NCBI RefSeq assembly: GCF_028583425.1
Contig: NC_072797.1
Location: forward strand, 121,799,501 to 121,863,500
Length of the DNA: 64,000 bases
Reading direction: 5' to 3'
Source: Eublepharis macularius
Lineage: Eukaryota > Chordata > Lepidosauria > Squamata > Eublepharidae
Positions 24,126 to 35,755 of the stretch are shown here, in pieces. Made by a program: the position numbers and the translations under genes. Numbering within the stretch: position 1 is the stretch's first letter; each line of letters begins with the position of its first letter. Under the pieces are notes generated by a model. It did not search any database. It was given only the letters and a program-made list of their open reading frames with translations, and had not been told where the DNA came from.

Positions 24126-24491
24126 AACTTACTGTTAAACTAATATTACGCTATCAAAGAATCATCGGGTGTGCCTGCATGACCAATCAAAAATGTACAA
24201 GTAATTCTGATTGAAAACACACATTATAGAAAAATCACACAGCAAACCACTTTCCCTCCTGGCACAGCGGCAGGAGGCTGGGTGGCTGGGCTGGGCAACC
24301 AATAGGGGAGGGGGAGAGCTCGGGACTGGGTCAGGTGTCTGGCATTTGGGGAACTGTTCTTCCAGACCTGGCAACCCTATGCATAAGGTACAGTAAGGGA
24401 TATGAACTAGACCTGTTAAGCCATGAAGAATCAATAATGCCACATAGAAGACAGGCAAAGCCATCCCTTGCAAGTTGATGTTCAGTCCTTC

Positions 24492-24751
24492 CAGGGCTTT
24501 TTTTCTGGGAAAAGACATAGTGGAACTCAGTGGGTTGCCCTTGGAGAAAATGGTCACATGGGTGGTGGCCCCGTCCCCTGATCTCCAGACAGAGGGGAGT
24601 TTAGATTGCCCTCCGCACCGTTCAGCGGCGCGGAAAGCAATCTAAACTCTCCCCTGTCTGGCGGTCAGGGGGCGGGGCCACCAGCCATGTGACCATTTCC
24701 AAGAGGTTCCAGGACTCCGTTCCACTGCATTCCAGCTGAAAAAAAGCCCTG
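24492..24751 (-). mobile_element. Fold-back hAT MITE, family 1, copy 4
   Basis: Perfect 8-bp duplication AGTCCTTC (24484-24491 and 24752-24759). Full palindrome with centre GCACCGTTCAGCGGCGC. The asymmetric ends show that it is in the opposite orientation to copies 1, 2 and 5-8. Confidence 0.95.
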
Positions 24752-26733
24752 AGTCCTTCCAACACTTCATGGGAGACTAGCGATTGTTTGTAGTGGCAAT
24801 GGCAATAAGCAAACCAAGTCTAGGACCGAGTATGAAACCTCTTAGTGAATTTAGCAACCTTATCCTCCAGCTGCCACCTAAACATTTTCTACTGTCAGCC
24901 ATCACTGGTCATTTCTCACTTGAAGTGGAAGAGGTGGTAGGCTTCCAGAAAAGGCTATTTCACACCCTGCAGATTTTAGATCTTGAGTATTTCTGCAGTG
25001 AAGAGATTAAGTTCTTTTAAAAAATATATTCAAAACAGAGAGTTAGAATTTTGTGGAGACTTTTGTGATTGCTGTTTGGCCTTCTACTGCCTCTGGAAAC
25101 CTGCCGATTGCAGTTCTTAAAGAAGCTTGTGTGTGGTCTGGAAGGCCACACAGGGATTGTTGGACATGGACTACTTTTGAAGGAGATCTGGGCTTCTTTA
25201 AAATGGAGAGCACCATTTACAATCTTCTACACTAGGGAAAGAATGAAATTAGTGGATGACCTGTGTGGAATGTTTCTCTTCAAGAAAACAAACTACAAGT
25301 TATTGCTTTTTCTTGGAAATTGTTTTACCTCAAATATACACTATGAGGTGTAGCTTTGACTCTCCTCCTAGGAATCAGCTCTTAATTTTGTTTTCTTTTA
25401 AATTTGTTTTCTTTTTATCACAAGGAGAACTGACTTCTTTCAAAAAGTTACAGAAGTTTAGCATGATGGAAGGATTTTGATCACCAGTGCAAAAGGAGTG
25501 TTCTACTTGATAAATAAATCGTTATGTAGGCCCCAGAAACCTAATTAAAGGATTCCATGTTTGGGCTGTTAGCAGAGTCTATTGTTTGGCATGGGAAGCG
25601 TGATTATAGGTGGTTGTGAGCTGGTTCTGCTGGCTGGTGTGTGTGCAGGAGAGAAAATAATAAATCATACACTTGCTTTATATTTAGAAAAGAAATAGGA
25701 GTTCTTTATTGTAGGAACTCTGATAGGAAAGGAGGAGAGACAGATCTTAACTACCTATCTAGTCTAAAGATGGACATGGATGGCAGGGCAAGGCCTGCAT
25801 CCATGCTGCCAAGATGGAGGAAGGAGAAGGAGAAAGGTGTTGCCTGGAACAATGCCAGGAAGAGAAGGAGGGAGAGGGAGGAAGTCAGGAGGAGGAAATC
25901 TTGAGAATAGCAATCTGCATATCAAAGGACAGTCAGAGCAGTAAACAGTAAACAGAGTGCCCTGACCTCTCTATCTTTCTAACTCTTTGGTTTGTCCCCT
26001 TCTGAAACCTGAGGAAAGGGACAGCGCTGAATCCTCCTCTTCCAACACTACTATGTTACATTTTTTAGAAAAAACACACAGGAAATTGCCTTCCTTTCTT
26101 CCTTTCTTTTTCAGAGCTCCTATGATCAAATGATCTTGAGCAATGACTAACAGAATAATAAAGTAATTTCTAAAGTAAAATATGCTAGACAGAAATTTAG
26201 CAGCTGACAAGTTTATATTTGGATCACTATCTAGCATCAGATAGGGAAGAATATCCCCCTGAAATTATTAAGCAAAGCACAAGTTAAAAGATGACATAAC
26301 AAGGTCTGGAGATACTGCAGAACAGTGAAACTGAAGTCTGGTTCACACATATGTGTGCATCTCTTGATTTCTCTGTGTAATGTAAATTACAGCTAATGTA
26401 AGTTACAGGCTGTTTCACACATGCATGTGTGGACTGTGAATAAGCTGCGGCATTTTTCATTTTAGCAGTATGATTTTATGGCAGAATTTTCTCTTCCCTG
26501 TAATTTTGCAGTCCTGCAGTTTAGCAGTTTGCACACTGCTTTTAGACAGTAGCTATTGCTCAGGAGATGCTAGGTTCAAAAGTCAAGGTGAAATAAGAGA
26601 AGTGATTGTTATTTGAGTCATCTTCCATACAGTGCTTTTCAGGACTGTTATTCTTACATTCAGCTTGCAAGATACACAGAAAACAGGATTGCACTTACCT
26701 GTAACATGAGACTGCAAATATGCAGGCCAGACA
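24752..26733. other. Intergenic, no gene recognised
   Basis: A Lys/Arg/Glu-rich open frame at 25641-25904 reflects a purine-rich GGAGGGAGAG stretch. No protein family, RNA gene or clear repeat. Confidence 0.45.
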
Positions 26734-27290
26734 TTAGGATGATTGTATAGCTTTAAATTTCTTGAGTGGGGTACGCCTCGCCCCTGGGACACATTTATGG
26801 CTGTTTTCCTGCCAAAACAGGCTTTGCTCTGGGGGAGGGGGGGTTGCACACCTCAGCCTTAGTTCTCCTGTGCTGCCGTGGGTCCCACTGCATATGAGGG
26901 TTTTTGTCTTTTTTACAGAGCTCACAGTGGGGCAGGAGGGAGGGATGCGTGCCTGCAAAGAAGATTTCAATGAACGACAGTTAAAGGTATGTACAATCCT
27001 GTTTTCATTGTTTTCAGTCCTGCTAGCAGAGTGGTTAATGCCATCAGGCCCAGCAAGGTCTGTACTTTCAGTGCCATCTGACATCTATTGGCTGACAAAA
27101 GGGCATATAATGCCTTTATCTTGTAGGCTCCCATGGATGGCAGACAAGCCCGATTTGAGATGCAGTTCAGGGAGGGTGTCAGTTTCGATTTTGTCCCATT
27201 TATCATTAGCCCCAGGCTGAGGCATGTGGAAATAATGACATGCTTATTCTCACATAGGGCCCCTGGAGACTGCAGTGACCAATCAATCAA
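26734..27290 (-). pseudogene. Degenerate reverse-transcriptase fragment, DIRS-like
   Basis: The minus-strand frame over 26967-27290 contains CLSLGLMINGTKSKLTPSLN, then a stretch with KALYALLSANRC and VQTLLGLMALTTLLAG. This order (GL-IN-KS-L-P, then a variable region, then LLG-MA-TT) matches the thumb/connection part of DIRS-type retrotransposon reverse transcriptases that I know. No catalytic YxDD box is seen. The overlapping plus-strand frame is a shadow. It is likely an old fragment. Confidence 0.5.
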
Positions 27291-27439
27291 ACAGATGGAG
27301 CAATGCTACTGTTCTAAGGTAAACAACCATCACCGCTATTCGTTTTGTAAGCACCCATAGGCAGTTGCTATGGCAAATGGTAAAACTCTGTATTGGTATA
27401 TCTGCACCCCACATTGAAACTGTAGGAACTTATGGTGTT

Positions 27440-27575
27440 GTACGGCATTGCTTGTCTCTGTGTAGCAACCTGGTCTTCCTTGGTGGTCTCCCATCCAAGT
27501 ACTAACCAGGGCTCTTTCTGCTTAGCTGTTGAGACCTGATGACATTGGGCTAGCATGAGCCACTCAGGTCTCTTG
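27440..27575 (-). mobile_element. 5S rRNA-derived SINE, 5' part
   Basis: The reverse strand reads GACCTGAGTGGCTCATGC, then an altered 5S-like stretch with GCTAAGCAGAAAGAGCCC, TGGTTAGTACTTGGATGG and GAGACCACCAAGGAAGACC. The order is the same as at 52651-52742. Diverged, with the 3' body missing. Confidence 0.75.
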
Positions 27576-28422
27576 TTCAGTAATCCCTATGCAAATTCTA
27601 GAAATTTCATTTCACTTTCTTATCTTCTTGAGAGGTTTACTAGAAACCAGTAAACTACTTGGAAATGAATCCCAGTTGCAAAAAGGGTATTTTTTCCTCC
27701 TTCTTCTGAAGGCCTATTTCTTCCATGCATCTGCCAGTACAAGCATGCAACTGTCAAGGGACGACATTCTAAAGAGAAGAGATTCAGGGTGTTAGAATAT
27801 CCAGCTTGCTGGAAATGAATGTCTAGAATCAGTCAAATGGTTTGGATCCCAAAACACTGTTGTAATGAACAGCTCTCAAGTCGCAAATCCAGGAAGCTGC
27901 CAAGGAAGGTCAGCTGCGGGCCACATTTATGTAACTTTAGCAGGAGCACGAAACAATTCATAAATCTGCATTAGCAGCGTGCAAGCACATGGGGAAAGCT
28001 TTCCCTTCCCCTTCCCTTTGGATCCATAAATCTTAATCTTTCAGAACTGCTGATGTTAGAGAAACCTCAGTTTGGAGGCTCAGGTAGGATTTTAAAAGAA
28101 AAACATCACGTGTTGTACTCTGTCTGGTTTTAAATGAAGTCATTAACACTATTGAAAATCATTTGTGTGAAGTTAAAGGTTTTGAAAACTCAATCCTTGG
28201 GATACATACAGAGCATCATCTAACCATTTTGATTCAAAGATGTGAAACAAGTAAGAATGTTAGGTCAAAATCTCAAAATTGAGGGTAAAACTCTGCAAGA
28301 AAGGAGCTGATTAGTTCGGAAATAGGGATAACTCATCTGTCCTCCTAATAGCAAACGTGATAGTCAGGTGCATGTCAGAAGGTACAGGAAACAGGGCTGT
28401 CCTCAAACAAGGCAGAAGTTGT
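27576..28422. other. Intergenic, no gene recognised
   Basis: No coding exon or named repeat seen. Confidence 0.45.
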
Positions 28423-28700
28423 ATTGTCGAAGGCTTTCACGGCCGGAGAACGATGGCTGTTGTGGGTTTTCCGGGCTGTATTGCCGTGGTCTTGGCATTG
28501 TAGTTCCTGACGTTTCGCCAGCAGCTGTGGCTGGCATCTTCAGAGGTGTAGCACCAAAAGACAGAGATCGAGATCTCTGTCTTTTGGTGCTACACCTCTG
28601 AAGATGCCAGCCACAGCTGCTGACGAAACGTCAGGAACTACAATGCCAAGACCACGGCAATACAGCCCGGAAAACCCACAACAGCCAAGGCAGAAGTTTA
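28423..28700. repeat. Head-to-head palindromic copy of TCGAAGGCTTTCACGGCC repeat
   Basis: Arms 28455-28569 and 28572-28686 are almost exact reverse complements around the two-base centre GA, giving a 232-bp palindrome. The left copy begins TTGTCGAAGGCTTTCACGGC and includes TTCCTGACGTTTCGCCAGC and GGCATCTTCAGAGGTGTAGC. A single-orientation copy is at 22840-22992. I suspect a Penelope-like or other retroelement end, without proof. Confidence 0.85.
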
Positions 28701-28835
28701 TGCATATTTGGGAGGGATGCAAAAAATTAAAAAGAAACATCTTATCTTGAATGGCCTGATGAGAACTAAGCATTCTCATTATTTTCCTTTGACCATGGAA
28801 TGTTGAGGGCAAGGGCAAAAAATGGAAAACAGAGA

Positions 28836-29026
28836 AGGTGAGGGATATTGGTCCCCATTCCTCCCCTGAAGCCAGCTGGGTGACCTTGGGCTAGTCACAA
28901 TTCTCTGGAGCTCTCTCAGCCCCACCCACCTCACAGGGTGTTTTGTTGTGGGGATGATAATGGCATACTTTGTAAACTGCTCTGAGTGGGCATTAAGTTG
29001 TCCTGAAGGGTGGTATATAAATCCAA

Positions 29027-29028
<2 letters not shown>
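28836..29028 (+). mobile_element. tRNA-derived SINE (Sauria-like), 5'-truncated
   Basis: Lacks the tRNA head and starts within CCCCATTCCTCCCCTGAAGC. Body CAGCTGGGTGACCTTGGGC, then CACCTCACAGGGTGTTTTG and GGGCATTAAGTTGTCCTGAA, running into the GTT microsatellite. Confidence 0.85.

Positions 29029-29108
<80 letters not shown>
29029..29108 (+). repeat. (GTT)n microsatellite, about 26 units
   Basis: An essentially pure trinucleotide run forming the 3' tail of the adjoining SINE. It produces false homopolymer reading frames (poly-Asn, poly-Leu, poly-Val) that are not genes. Confidence 0.98.
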
Positions 29109-29212
29109 ACTCAAGCCCCCAAGAGTTTTTTGTATCCTCCAGGAAGTAACCTGAGGTTGCATCCCCCCCAAGTCCCATTCTTCCATACAGATTAGTGAGA
29201 GGGAAATAAAAA

Positions 29213-29345
29213 GTATTATTGATTAATTGATTGGTTGATTGGTTGATTGATTGGTTGGTTGATTGATTGATTGATTTTATTCAATTTGTATTCCACCCTC
29301 CCCGGGTTCCAATTAATACAATAATATAAAATACAATCTCTTTAA
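29213..29345 (+). repeat. (TGAT/TGGT)n simple repeat and retroelement tail
   Basis: Runs of TTGATTGATTGG from 29216 to 29278 followed by TTTTATTCAATTTGTATTCC and ACCCTCCCCGGGTTCC, which reads as the reversed 3' tail shared by several reptile retroelements. Confidence 0.75.
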
Positions 29346-29956
29346 AACCAATAAAATATCTTAAATATTTAAAAAAGAACACACACAACAAGCAATACAG
29401 CAGCTGCCCATGCTATACCAATCTGGGCAAGATGGTAGCTCTCTGCTCTCCTTATCCTGAACTTCTAAAGTCAGTGCTATAGGTGATATTTCAATAATGC
29501 CAGACTGCTAAGGTTCGGGACTAAGTGAGCAAGACTAGGTGAGCTAGAGAGTGCAACAGTCTTGTGCTGCTGGGAGAGATTCCCAATTGTATATTCCCCT
29601 TCTCTATGATTCCTTGGTGATCTCCAAATTACTCACAAGATCGCAGACAACTGAACCATAATTAGAGAGATTCAGAGCATACAAAATCAAACAGGGATCT
29701 TATACCTTTAATAACTGTGCTGGGGGGAGGAATTTTTGGCAGCAGCAGCTTGTGATTCAGGCATGAAAAATGTTGAACTTGGGGGAATTGCCTCCTCTCT
29801 GCAACTGTTAAAAGGCAGACATACCAAGTCCTTGGATGTGTCTGCTCCCCCCCCCCATCCCCCCATACATCTAACTTCACTGCTAACATCCAGAGCCAAT
29901 AGATGCAATTCTTTAATTACACATTGGGTTGCTAGGTGGTGACCAAGGGACCTTTA

Positions 29957-30190
29957 GGGCCAAGCTACACGTGACGAATGACACCAGTTGGACACTTGTC
30001 AGTTTCCCTCAAGTTTTGATGGGAAATGTAGGCATCCTGGTCTTGCAGCTTGGCTCTCCGACTGCTGTCCAATGGACTTTTCAACTGTCACTTGTCCAAC
30101 ACTCCACCAAGCTGCCTACATTTCCCATCAAAACTTGAGGGAAGCTGACAAGTGTCCAACCTGTGTCATTTGTCACTTGTCGTTTGGCCC
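29957..30190. mobile_element. Fold-back MITE, GCCAAGCTACA family, copy 1
   Basis: Flanked by TA on both sides (29955-29956 and 30191-30192). Ends GGGCCAAGCTACACGTGACG and TTTGTCACTTGTCGTTTGGCCC. The inner word CCTCAAGTTTTGATGGGAAA occurs in both orientations. The TA flank would suit a Tc1/mariner-type origin, but the second copy lacks it. Confidence 0.78.
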
Positions 30191-30192
30191 TA

Positions 30193-31122
30193 AGTCTGTC
30201 ACAGGAAAAGAAGTCAAGTGTATACTTACGTTTCTCTCCTGTCCTTTTGTCCTACACCTCTTATTCATTATAAGAACCAGGACTCCAGATCAGGAATATT
30301 TGGTGGATGGGCAAGGGGTAAGAAAGGAGTAGAGGGGCAAAATGGATTCAATTCAGTTGCAGAGTTAAAAGTACCAGGGAAGAAATCTCCAGTTTGCAAC
30401 CTGGCAGTCTGAATCACACAGATTTGACCATCTGTCCCAGAGTGACCAGCTGTCCAAAAACGAAGCACTACATTCAGAGTTCTTAGTTTTGATGGCACAA
30501 TAAAGACTTGTAACAGCTGTGGATCTGGCCCATACTTCAAGACAATAAGAGAAGCCAAGTATCTTTTTTTTCCTGGAAAGAATACTTAATAATTAGATAT
30601 CACTTTGGTATAATTCTAAAATATCTGGAGACCTTAACGGGTGGGATACTCCTAAATATGAAAAGGAAAGAAAACTCAGTTGTCAGAGCAGTTGCTGACC
30701 GTTGGGTTGGGTTCTAGACCTAGTGTGTGTGAGGATTAGCTATACTCTGGTTGGAAGCCACAATGCCGTCCCACCCAAGCAGCCATCTGTAGATGAATCA
30801 TGATATTCTGGAGCAACTCCTTGCTCCTTGGGGAGGCCAGGAAGCCAGCCATGGAGACTGTTGCTGGCTCCAGCACTCTATTGCAAGAGAAGATCTTGCT
30901 AGTCCCTACTCCGAATGCTAGATGTAGCCTGTTGGACGGGGAGAGTGTTTGATATTACATGCTAAGAGTCAGATGAGAGTTATTTTTACAGTGCTGTTGG
31001 CCAGGAGGAGGGAAATTCTCCAGACTTACCATGGAGCTGCTGCAGGAAGGAGGACAGATCCTGCTGTAAATCCATACCTTTTAAAAAAGACACTGGTGGC
31101 CCAATTGGGGCTGCCTATAGAA
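30193..31122. other. Intergenic, no gene recognised
   Basis: No coding exon, RNA gene or named repeat seen. Confidence 0.45.
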
Positions 31123-31437
31123 AAGAGCCCCGTGGCACAGAGTGGTAAGCTGCAGTATTGCAGCCCAAGCTCTGCTCATGACCTGAGTTCAATCCTGGTG
31201 GAAGCCGGGTTCAAGTAGACTCAGCCTTCCATCCTTCCAAGGTTGGTAAAATGAGTACCCAGTTTCCTGGGGGTAAAGTGTAGATGACAATGGAAAAGAC
31301 AATGGCAAACCACCAAAGGGGAAGGCAATGGCAAACCACCCTGTAAAAAGTCTGCCAAGAAAACATCGTGAGGCGACAGCCCCCCATGGGTCAGTAATGA
31401 CTCGGTGCTTGCACAGGGGACTACCTTTACCTTTTAT
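31123..31437 (+). mobile_element. tRNA-derived SINE, full length
   Basis: Head GAGCCCCGTGGCACAGAGTGG with a B-box-like GAGTTCAATCC. Body CCATCCTTCCAAGGTTGG, GAGTACCCAGTTTCCTGG and AAAGTCTGCCAAGAAAAC. Tail GTCAGTAATGACTCGGTGC and GGACTACCTTTACCTTT. A reverse-oriented copy lies at 13241-13550. Near 31300-31330 the GGCAATGGCAAACCACC segment is duplicated. Confidence 0.85.
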
Positions 31438-31526
31438 CTGTGGAGTAGAGCAGGTAGTCAGAATTTCAGGTGTGAAGCATTAAGTTGTCCTAAAGGACAG
31501 TATATAAATTGAACATTATTATTAGA

Positions 31527-31680
31527 GTGCCCAGTTTCCTGGGGGTAAAGTGTAGATGACTGGGGAAGGCAATGGCAAACCACCCCGTAAAAAGTCTGCC
31601 AAGAAAACATTGTGATGCAACATCCCGCCATGGGTCAGTAATGACTCAGTGCTTGCATAGGGGACTACCTTTACCTTTAC
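31527..31680 (+). mobile_element. tRNA-derived SINE, 3' fragment
   Basis: Repeats the 3' half of the adjacent SINE: GTGCCCAGTTTCCTGGGGG, GGGGAAGGCAATGGCAAACC, AAAGTCTGCCAAGAAAACAT and CAGTGCTTGCATAGGGGAC. The head is absent. Confidence 0.8.
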
Positions 31681-32975
31681 TGCCTATAGAAAAATGTTCT
31701 GTCCCATTAGTGGAGGCTTCCGCCATGCTATGAAAACTCCAGCTGCCCACTTCTACACCTGAAGTAGTTATTAAAGGGACAAGGAGTTTTCATCCAGACC
31801 TGTTGGCAACTCCAGATCCAACACGTGATTTGCAGTGTACCCATGTGGTTCTAGGAGGACGGGCAAAACCACAAGAAAAGCAGGAGCATCTTGCAGCCCC
31901 TTGTGAGGGCTCCCCCAGGCAAGAGATCAAAAGCAGCCAGGGGGCATGTGGAGACTGCCATGCCAGCCTGAGAAGGGCTGGAGGGGTCGGTGATGAGTCA
32001 CTTGGCCTCTTCCTATGGGCTGCAAGATGGGATGTCAAAAGGAGGAATAACGAGGTGAAGGAGTTCCCTCTTCTCTCGGATCTGAGGCTGCAGAGTATAC
32101 CATTGGCTTTTGATGTGACCAACTGCTGCTTCAAATCTCTACTAGCCAGGAATGTCACAGGATAGCCTCGGCCAAGTTACTTGCAACATAACCCACTTCA
32201 AAGGATAAGATATGACAAACAGATGTGAATTACCTGCTTTTACACGAGTGCTGTTTCTAAATGAGCAGAATTGTGGAGGGTTTTGTGTATGGTGCTTGAT
32301 CCCCCCCCCCTCAAATAGCGTATGCATAGAAGACACTCTTGGTGCCAGTCCTTGTTAGAAGGTGGCTCTCTCTGCAATAGCATTGTTGCATGAAGCACTT
32401 GTTTTTCCCCTGTAAGAGTGATTGGTGTGCATACCTGGGAGAATGCTACAGGGTGCATGCAGAGAAGAGGCTGCGGGGAGGAGGCCAGCCCCCTGTGATC
32501 CCAGCCAATCACACAGAATAAATGCTGCCCATATCTGCATAGCTCTCCCCCTTCATCTACATAGCCATGGCTTGAGTTCTGTTTCTTGGTGATGCTGCTG
32601 TAGTGTTACACATTGCTAGCAATTGTTGATTGCTATGTGTGCGTGCACGCACACATGTGCACATGCATGTGCATAAGAGAGACAGAGACAGAGAGACAGA
32701 GATCCTTAAAAGGATATCAGTTTTTGCACTTTTCATTTTCAGGTGATACTACAAACAGAACCAGGTTTACCATTGTGGTTCTACTACACCGTTTAGCTTT
32801 TAACAATCCTTTTGGAAGAAGGATGGCTGTTACTTTTTACTGTCCCCAGAAGTCTCATCGTATCCTTGAACGCTTCATATTTCTGAAGCTGAAGTCAAGA
32901 ATGAATGAAACTCATTGGGCTTACCTTTCAGCCATCACACACACAAACAAATGGAGTATGTTTCTATAGGAATGA
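31681..32975. other. Intergenic, no gene recognised
   Basis: Overlapping open frames of about 120 codons on both strands at 31790-32165 have no recognisable domains and look like chance frames in GC-richer sequence. A GT-rich simple repeat lies near 32635-32675. Confidence 0.45.
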
Positions 32976-33110
32976 TTCCAGAGGAGTAGCAGTGTCAGTT
33001 TATCGGAGAGAAATAAAATAGAAGGCTGGTGGCACCTTCAAGGCTAACAAAGTTTATTCCAGTATAAGCTTTTGTGGGTCAGAGCTTATTTCATTAGATG
33101 CATACAGCAC
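32976..33110. repeat. Interspersed repeat tail, diverged
   Basis: Contains GAAGGCTGGTGGCACCTTC, AAGGCTAACAAAGTTTATTCC and AGTATAAGCTTTTGTGGGTC, related to the GTTAGTCTTATAGGTGCTGC / GCTCACGAAAGCTCATACC repeats at 3326-3424 and 21614-21905, in reverse orientation. Confidence 0.6.
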
Positions 33111-33286
33111 GGAAAATCTTTTAATTAAAATTTTTATAACTAAATTGACAGAAGGCAGAGGGAAGGAGGCAGAGAAAAAAGAAAGAGCAGGAGTCATAGC
33201 AGAGCAAGACTGTTGGTAAATCCTGTTGAAAATATTTCAAGTCTTTGTGTAAAGATGAGGCTGTTACACATAATGAACAATGGGAC

Positions 33287-33544
33287 CAGGGCTTTTTTTC
33301 AGCTGGAACGCGGTGGAATGGAGTTCCGGAACCTCTTGAAAATGGTCACATGGCTGGTGGTCCTGCCCCCTGATCTCCAGACAGAGGGGAGTTGAGATTG
33401 CCCTCTGCGCCAAGCGGCGCAGAGGGCAATCTCAACTCCCCTCTGTCTGGAGATCAGGGGGCGGGGCCACCAGCCATGTGACCATTTTCTCCGAGGGCAA
33501 CCCACTGAGTTCCACCACCTCTTTTCCCAGAAAAAAAAGCCCTG
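33287..33544 (+). mobile_element. Fold-back hAT MITE, family 1, copy 5
   Basis: Perfect 8-bp duplication AATGGGAC (33279-33286 and 33545-33552). The palindrome is almost complete: TTGAGATTGCCCTCTGCGCC faces GGCGCAGAGGGCAATCTCAA around a 2-4 nt centre (AAGC). One of the best-preserved copies. Confidence 0.95.
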
Positions 33545-34126
33545 AATGGGACTAATGGTTTCTGGGCAGATATTAAAAAATGAGAACTGCCAATAAGCGA
33601 TATTACCCTGGCTTTATCCACATGGTGAGAGGATCCTCCCATTTGGCTTCCATCTGTGAGTGCAGGGACATTCACATTGTCAAGAGAGTTTCCACACAGG
33701 AGTTTTCAGCACCTTTTCTTCCGCAGACAGGATCTTTGAAAATGTCAGCCTTCCCGTCCAGATGGTGCATTAACATACTTTGACCCCTTCCCCAAAAGAT
33801 CGTAGCAAAGTGAATGTGGGAAAGGTCACAGTGAAGGTGTGGAAAGAACAGTTTGGAACACAATATTATGTGGAAGCTCCCGAAGCGCGCGCTCTCTCTC
33901 TCTCTGTGTCTCTCTCTCCAGTTTGGATTCTAAAGCAGAGAAAAACCTGTGGACGTAGCCCAAGCTTTTGAACTACATTGCTTTTGGTTTACTTCATATC
34001 ATATCATCTGGCAGGGATACAGTGCCTATTTGCAGCAGGATTGAAATAGGGGGGTCAAGATCTTCTCCTGTCCTGACTCGTGCTGATGCAGCCCATCAGA
34101 CCATTACAGAAGGGACCAAAGCAAAG

Positions 34127-34304
34127 AGTCTCTCTACACAAGACGTCTTACACGGGGACACTCAAGTGACTTACTTTCTGCGTGGAGCTTCTATTCAAGT
34201 GTACTCTGTCTGCCTAGCAATGCATGTGTATCCACAATGGGAGGACAAGTGTAAGATCTTTCACTTGAGCATCCCATGTAAGACGTCTTGTGTAGAGAGA
34301 GACT
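34127..34304. repeat. Fold-back element, 178 bp
   Basis: The ends AGTCTCTCTACACAAGACG and CGTCTTGTGTAGAGAGAGACT are near-perfect inverted repeats, extended inward by TCTTACACGGGGACACTC / GAGCATCCCATGTAAGA. The centre is unpaired. Probably another non-autonomous DNA transposon; only this copy is seen. Confidence 0.7.
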
Positions 34305-34325
34305 AATTTGCACCATACTTGGGAG

Positions 34326-34751
34326 CAGGGGTCATTTCGTAGAAAAAGAGCTGGAGGAACTCATTAGCATAAGTCATTAGCATAACACATTAGCATATGG
34401 CACGCCTCTTGCCATCACCAGAAGTGTGTCATTGTTATAACTGATTTGCATATGCCACACCCCCTGGCATCACCTATTCTGGCTGTTCTGGACCCAATCC
34501 TCGCCATTCAGGGCTGAAATTGGGCCCAAAATGGCAAAAAGGGGCTGAAAATGGCTGAAAAGGCGCCCAAAATGATCAGGAATCAGATCAGGCCACTGAT
34601 GAGTGGGAGAGGGATCCACCACCCGTCAGAGGCCCAATCCAGGCCGTTTCGGCCCCAAACCAGTCAGGTGGGCGGAAGCACCTGCCATGTGACCTCTCTG
34701 GGGAACTGCTGGAACTGCATTCCTGTGCATTCCCCCTCGAAATGAGCCCTG
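34326..34751 (-). mobile_element. hAT-like MITE, family 2, copy B
   Basis: Starts CAGGGGTCATTTCGTAGAAA and ends CCCTCGAAATGAGCCCTG. The flanking 8-mers CTTGGGAG and CTCGGGAG differ at one position. The interior carries ATTAGCATA tandem words and several GGCCCAAAATGG / CCATTTTGGGCC style inverted words. No transposase. Confidence 0.88.
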
Positions 34752-35755
34752 CTCGGGAGGAAGGCTGGATGGAGACAGAGAGATATGCACAGACCTTCCA
34801 ATCTCCCCAGTGGTCTGGTGAATCTGCCAAGGGATGGATGGTGGGGAAATGGTCCGAGCTAGAGAATTCCACTGAATCCTCTAGCAATTCCTCCATTTTC
34901 ATTTGTTGCACCAGTGTTAGGGCAGATGAGGCCCTTGTTATACATACCCTCCCTGTACAGCCCTTCAATTTTCATTCTCATTATTTACATCTGGGAGATA
35001 CCCTGTATTCATCTCAGTAAACTTACCTCCATTGTCACTTAAGTGTTTATCATCTGTTCCATCCTCCTGAACTTTTGTTTCAAATAGTATCCTTGCCCTT
35101 CTAAACGCAGTGGAACTGAGTACACTTAATATATGATTTGAAACGTTAAAAAGAAACCTCACTATCAAATAAATAAACTATTGGGCTTCTTGAGCACAAA
35201 TTGGCACAGAAAAGGGAACAATGTTTTGTACCAATGGCTTAATTGTACAGTCAGCTAGCCAAGAAAAATATTTGTGCAATGTCGTGCTGAGTCAACATCT
35301 GGTTTGGAATAAACAACACACTCCTTCATTTGGCGCAATGGTTTCTGTTGTGGACGTCGCAAAGAAAACAGGATTACGAGTGAAACATTGCAGCCTGTCC
35401 TCTTGCAAACTCTACAAGAATATTTACAACTCTGTGTTTTTGACCAGAAGAGATAATGGCTTTATCATTGGATTATGCCCAGATTGTTTCCCCATAGAAT
35501 AGTGTGTGCAGCTGAAACATTCTCCGTGGAAGGATGTAGAAGATGTGGTATCCCTTCTGCTCTTATAGTTATGCCTGGCCTTCCCTGGGCTGGGAGCTGA
35601 CTAGAATCCGGGCAGGGAGCAGGGGAAAACCATTGGCTGAATACCCTTCTTGTGAGGAGTATCTAGTCAAACACCATTGGAAACAGGGAGCTGGAAGGAC
35701 AAACCCTTGATCTTCTGTAGGGTTGCTAAGAGAAACACTCTCGATTCCTCTTTAC

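Noticed and set aside
26762..27220. 152-codon plus-strand frame
   Set aside because: The convincing similarity is on the opposite strand (DIRS-like relic); this frame is its shadow.
28779..29195. Frames with poly-Asn, poly-Leu and poly-Val
   Set aside because: Direct translation of the GTT microsatellite in different frames, not protein-coding.
31790..32165. Paired frames of about 120 codons on both strands
   Set aside because: No recognisable domain, no splice signals, and the two strands mirror each other; most likely chance.
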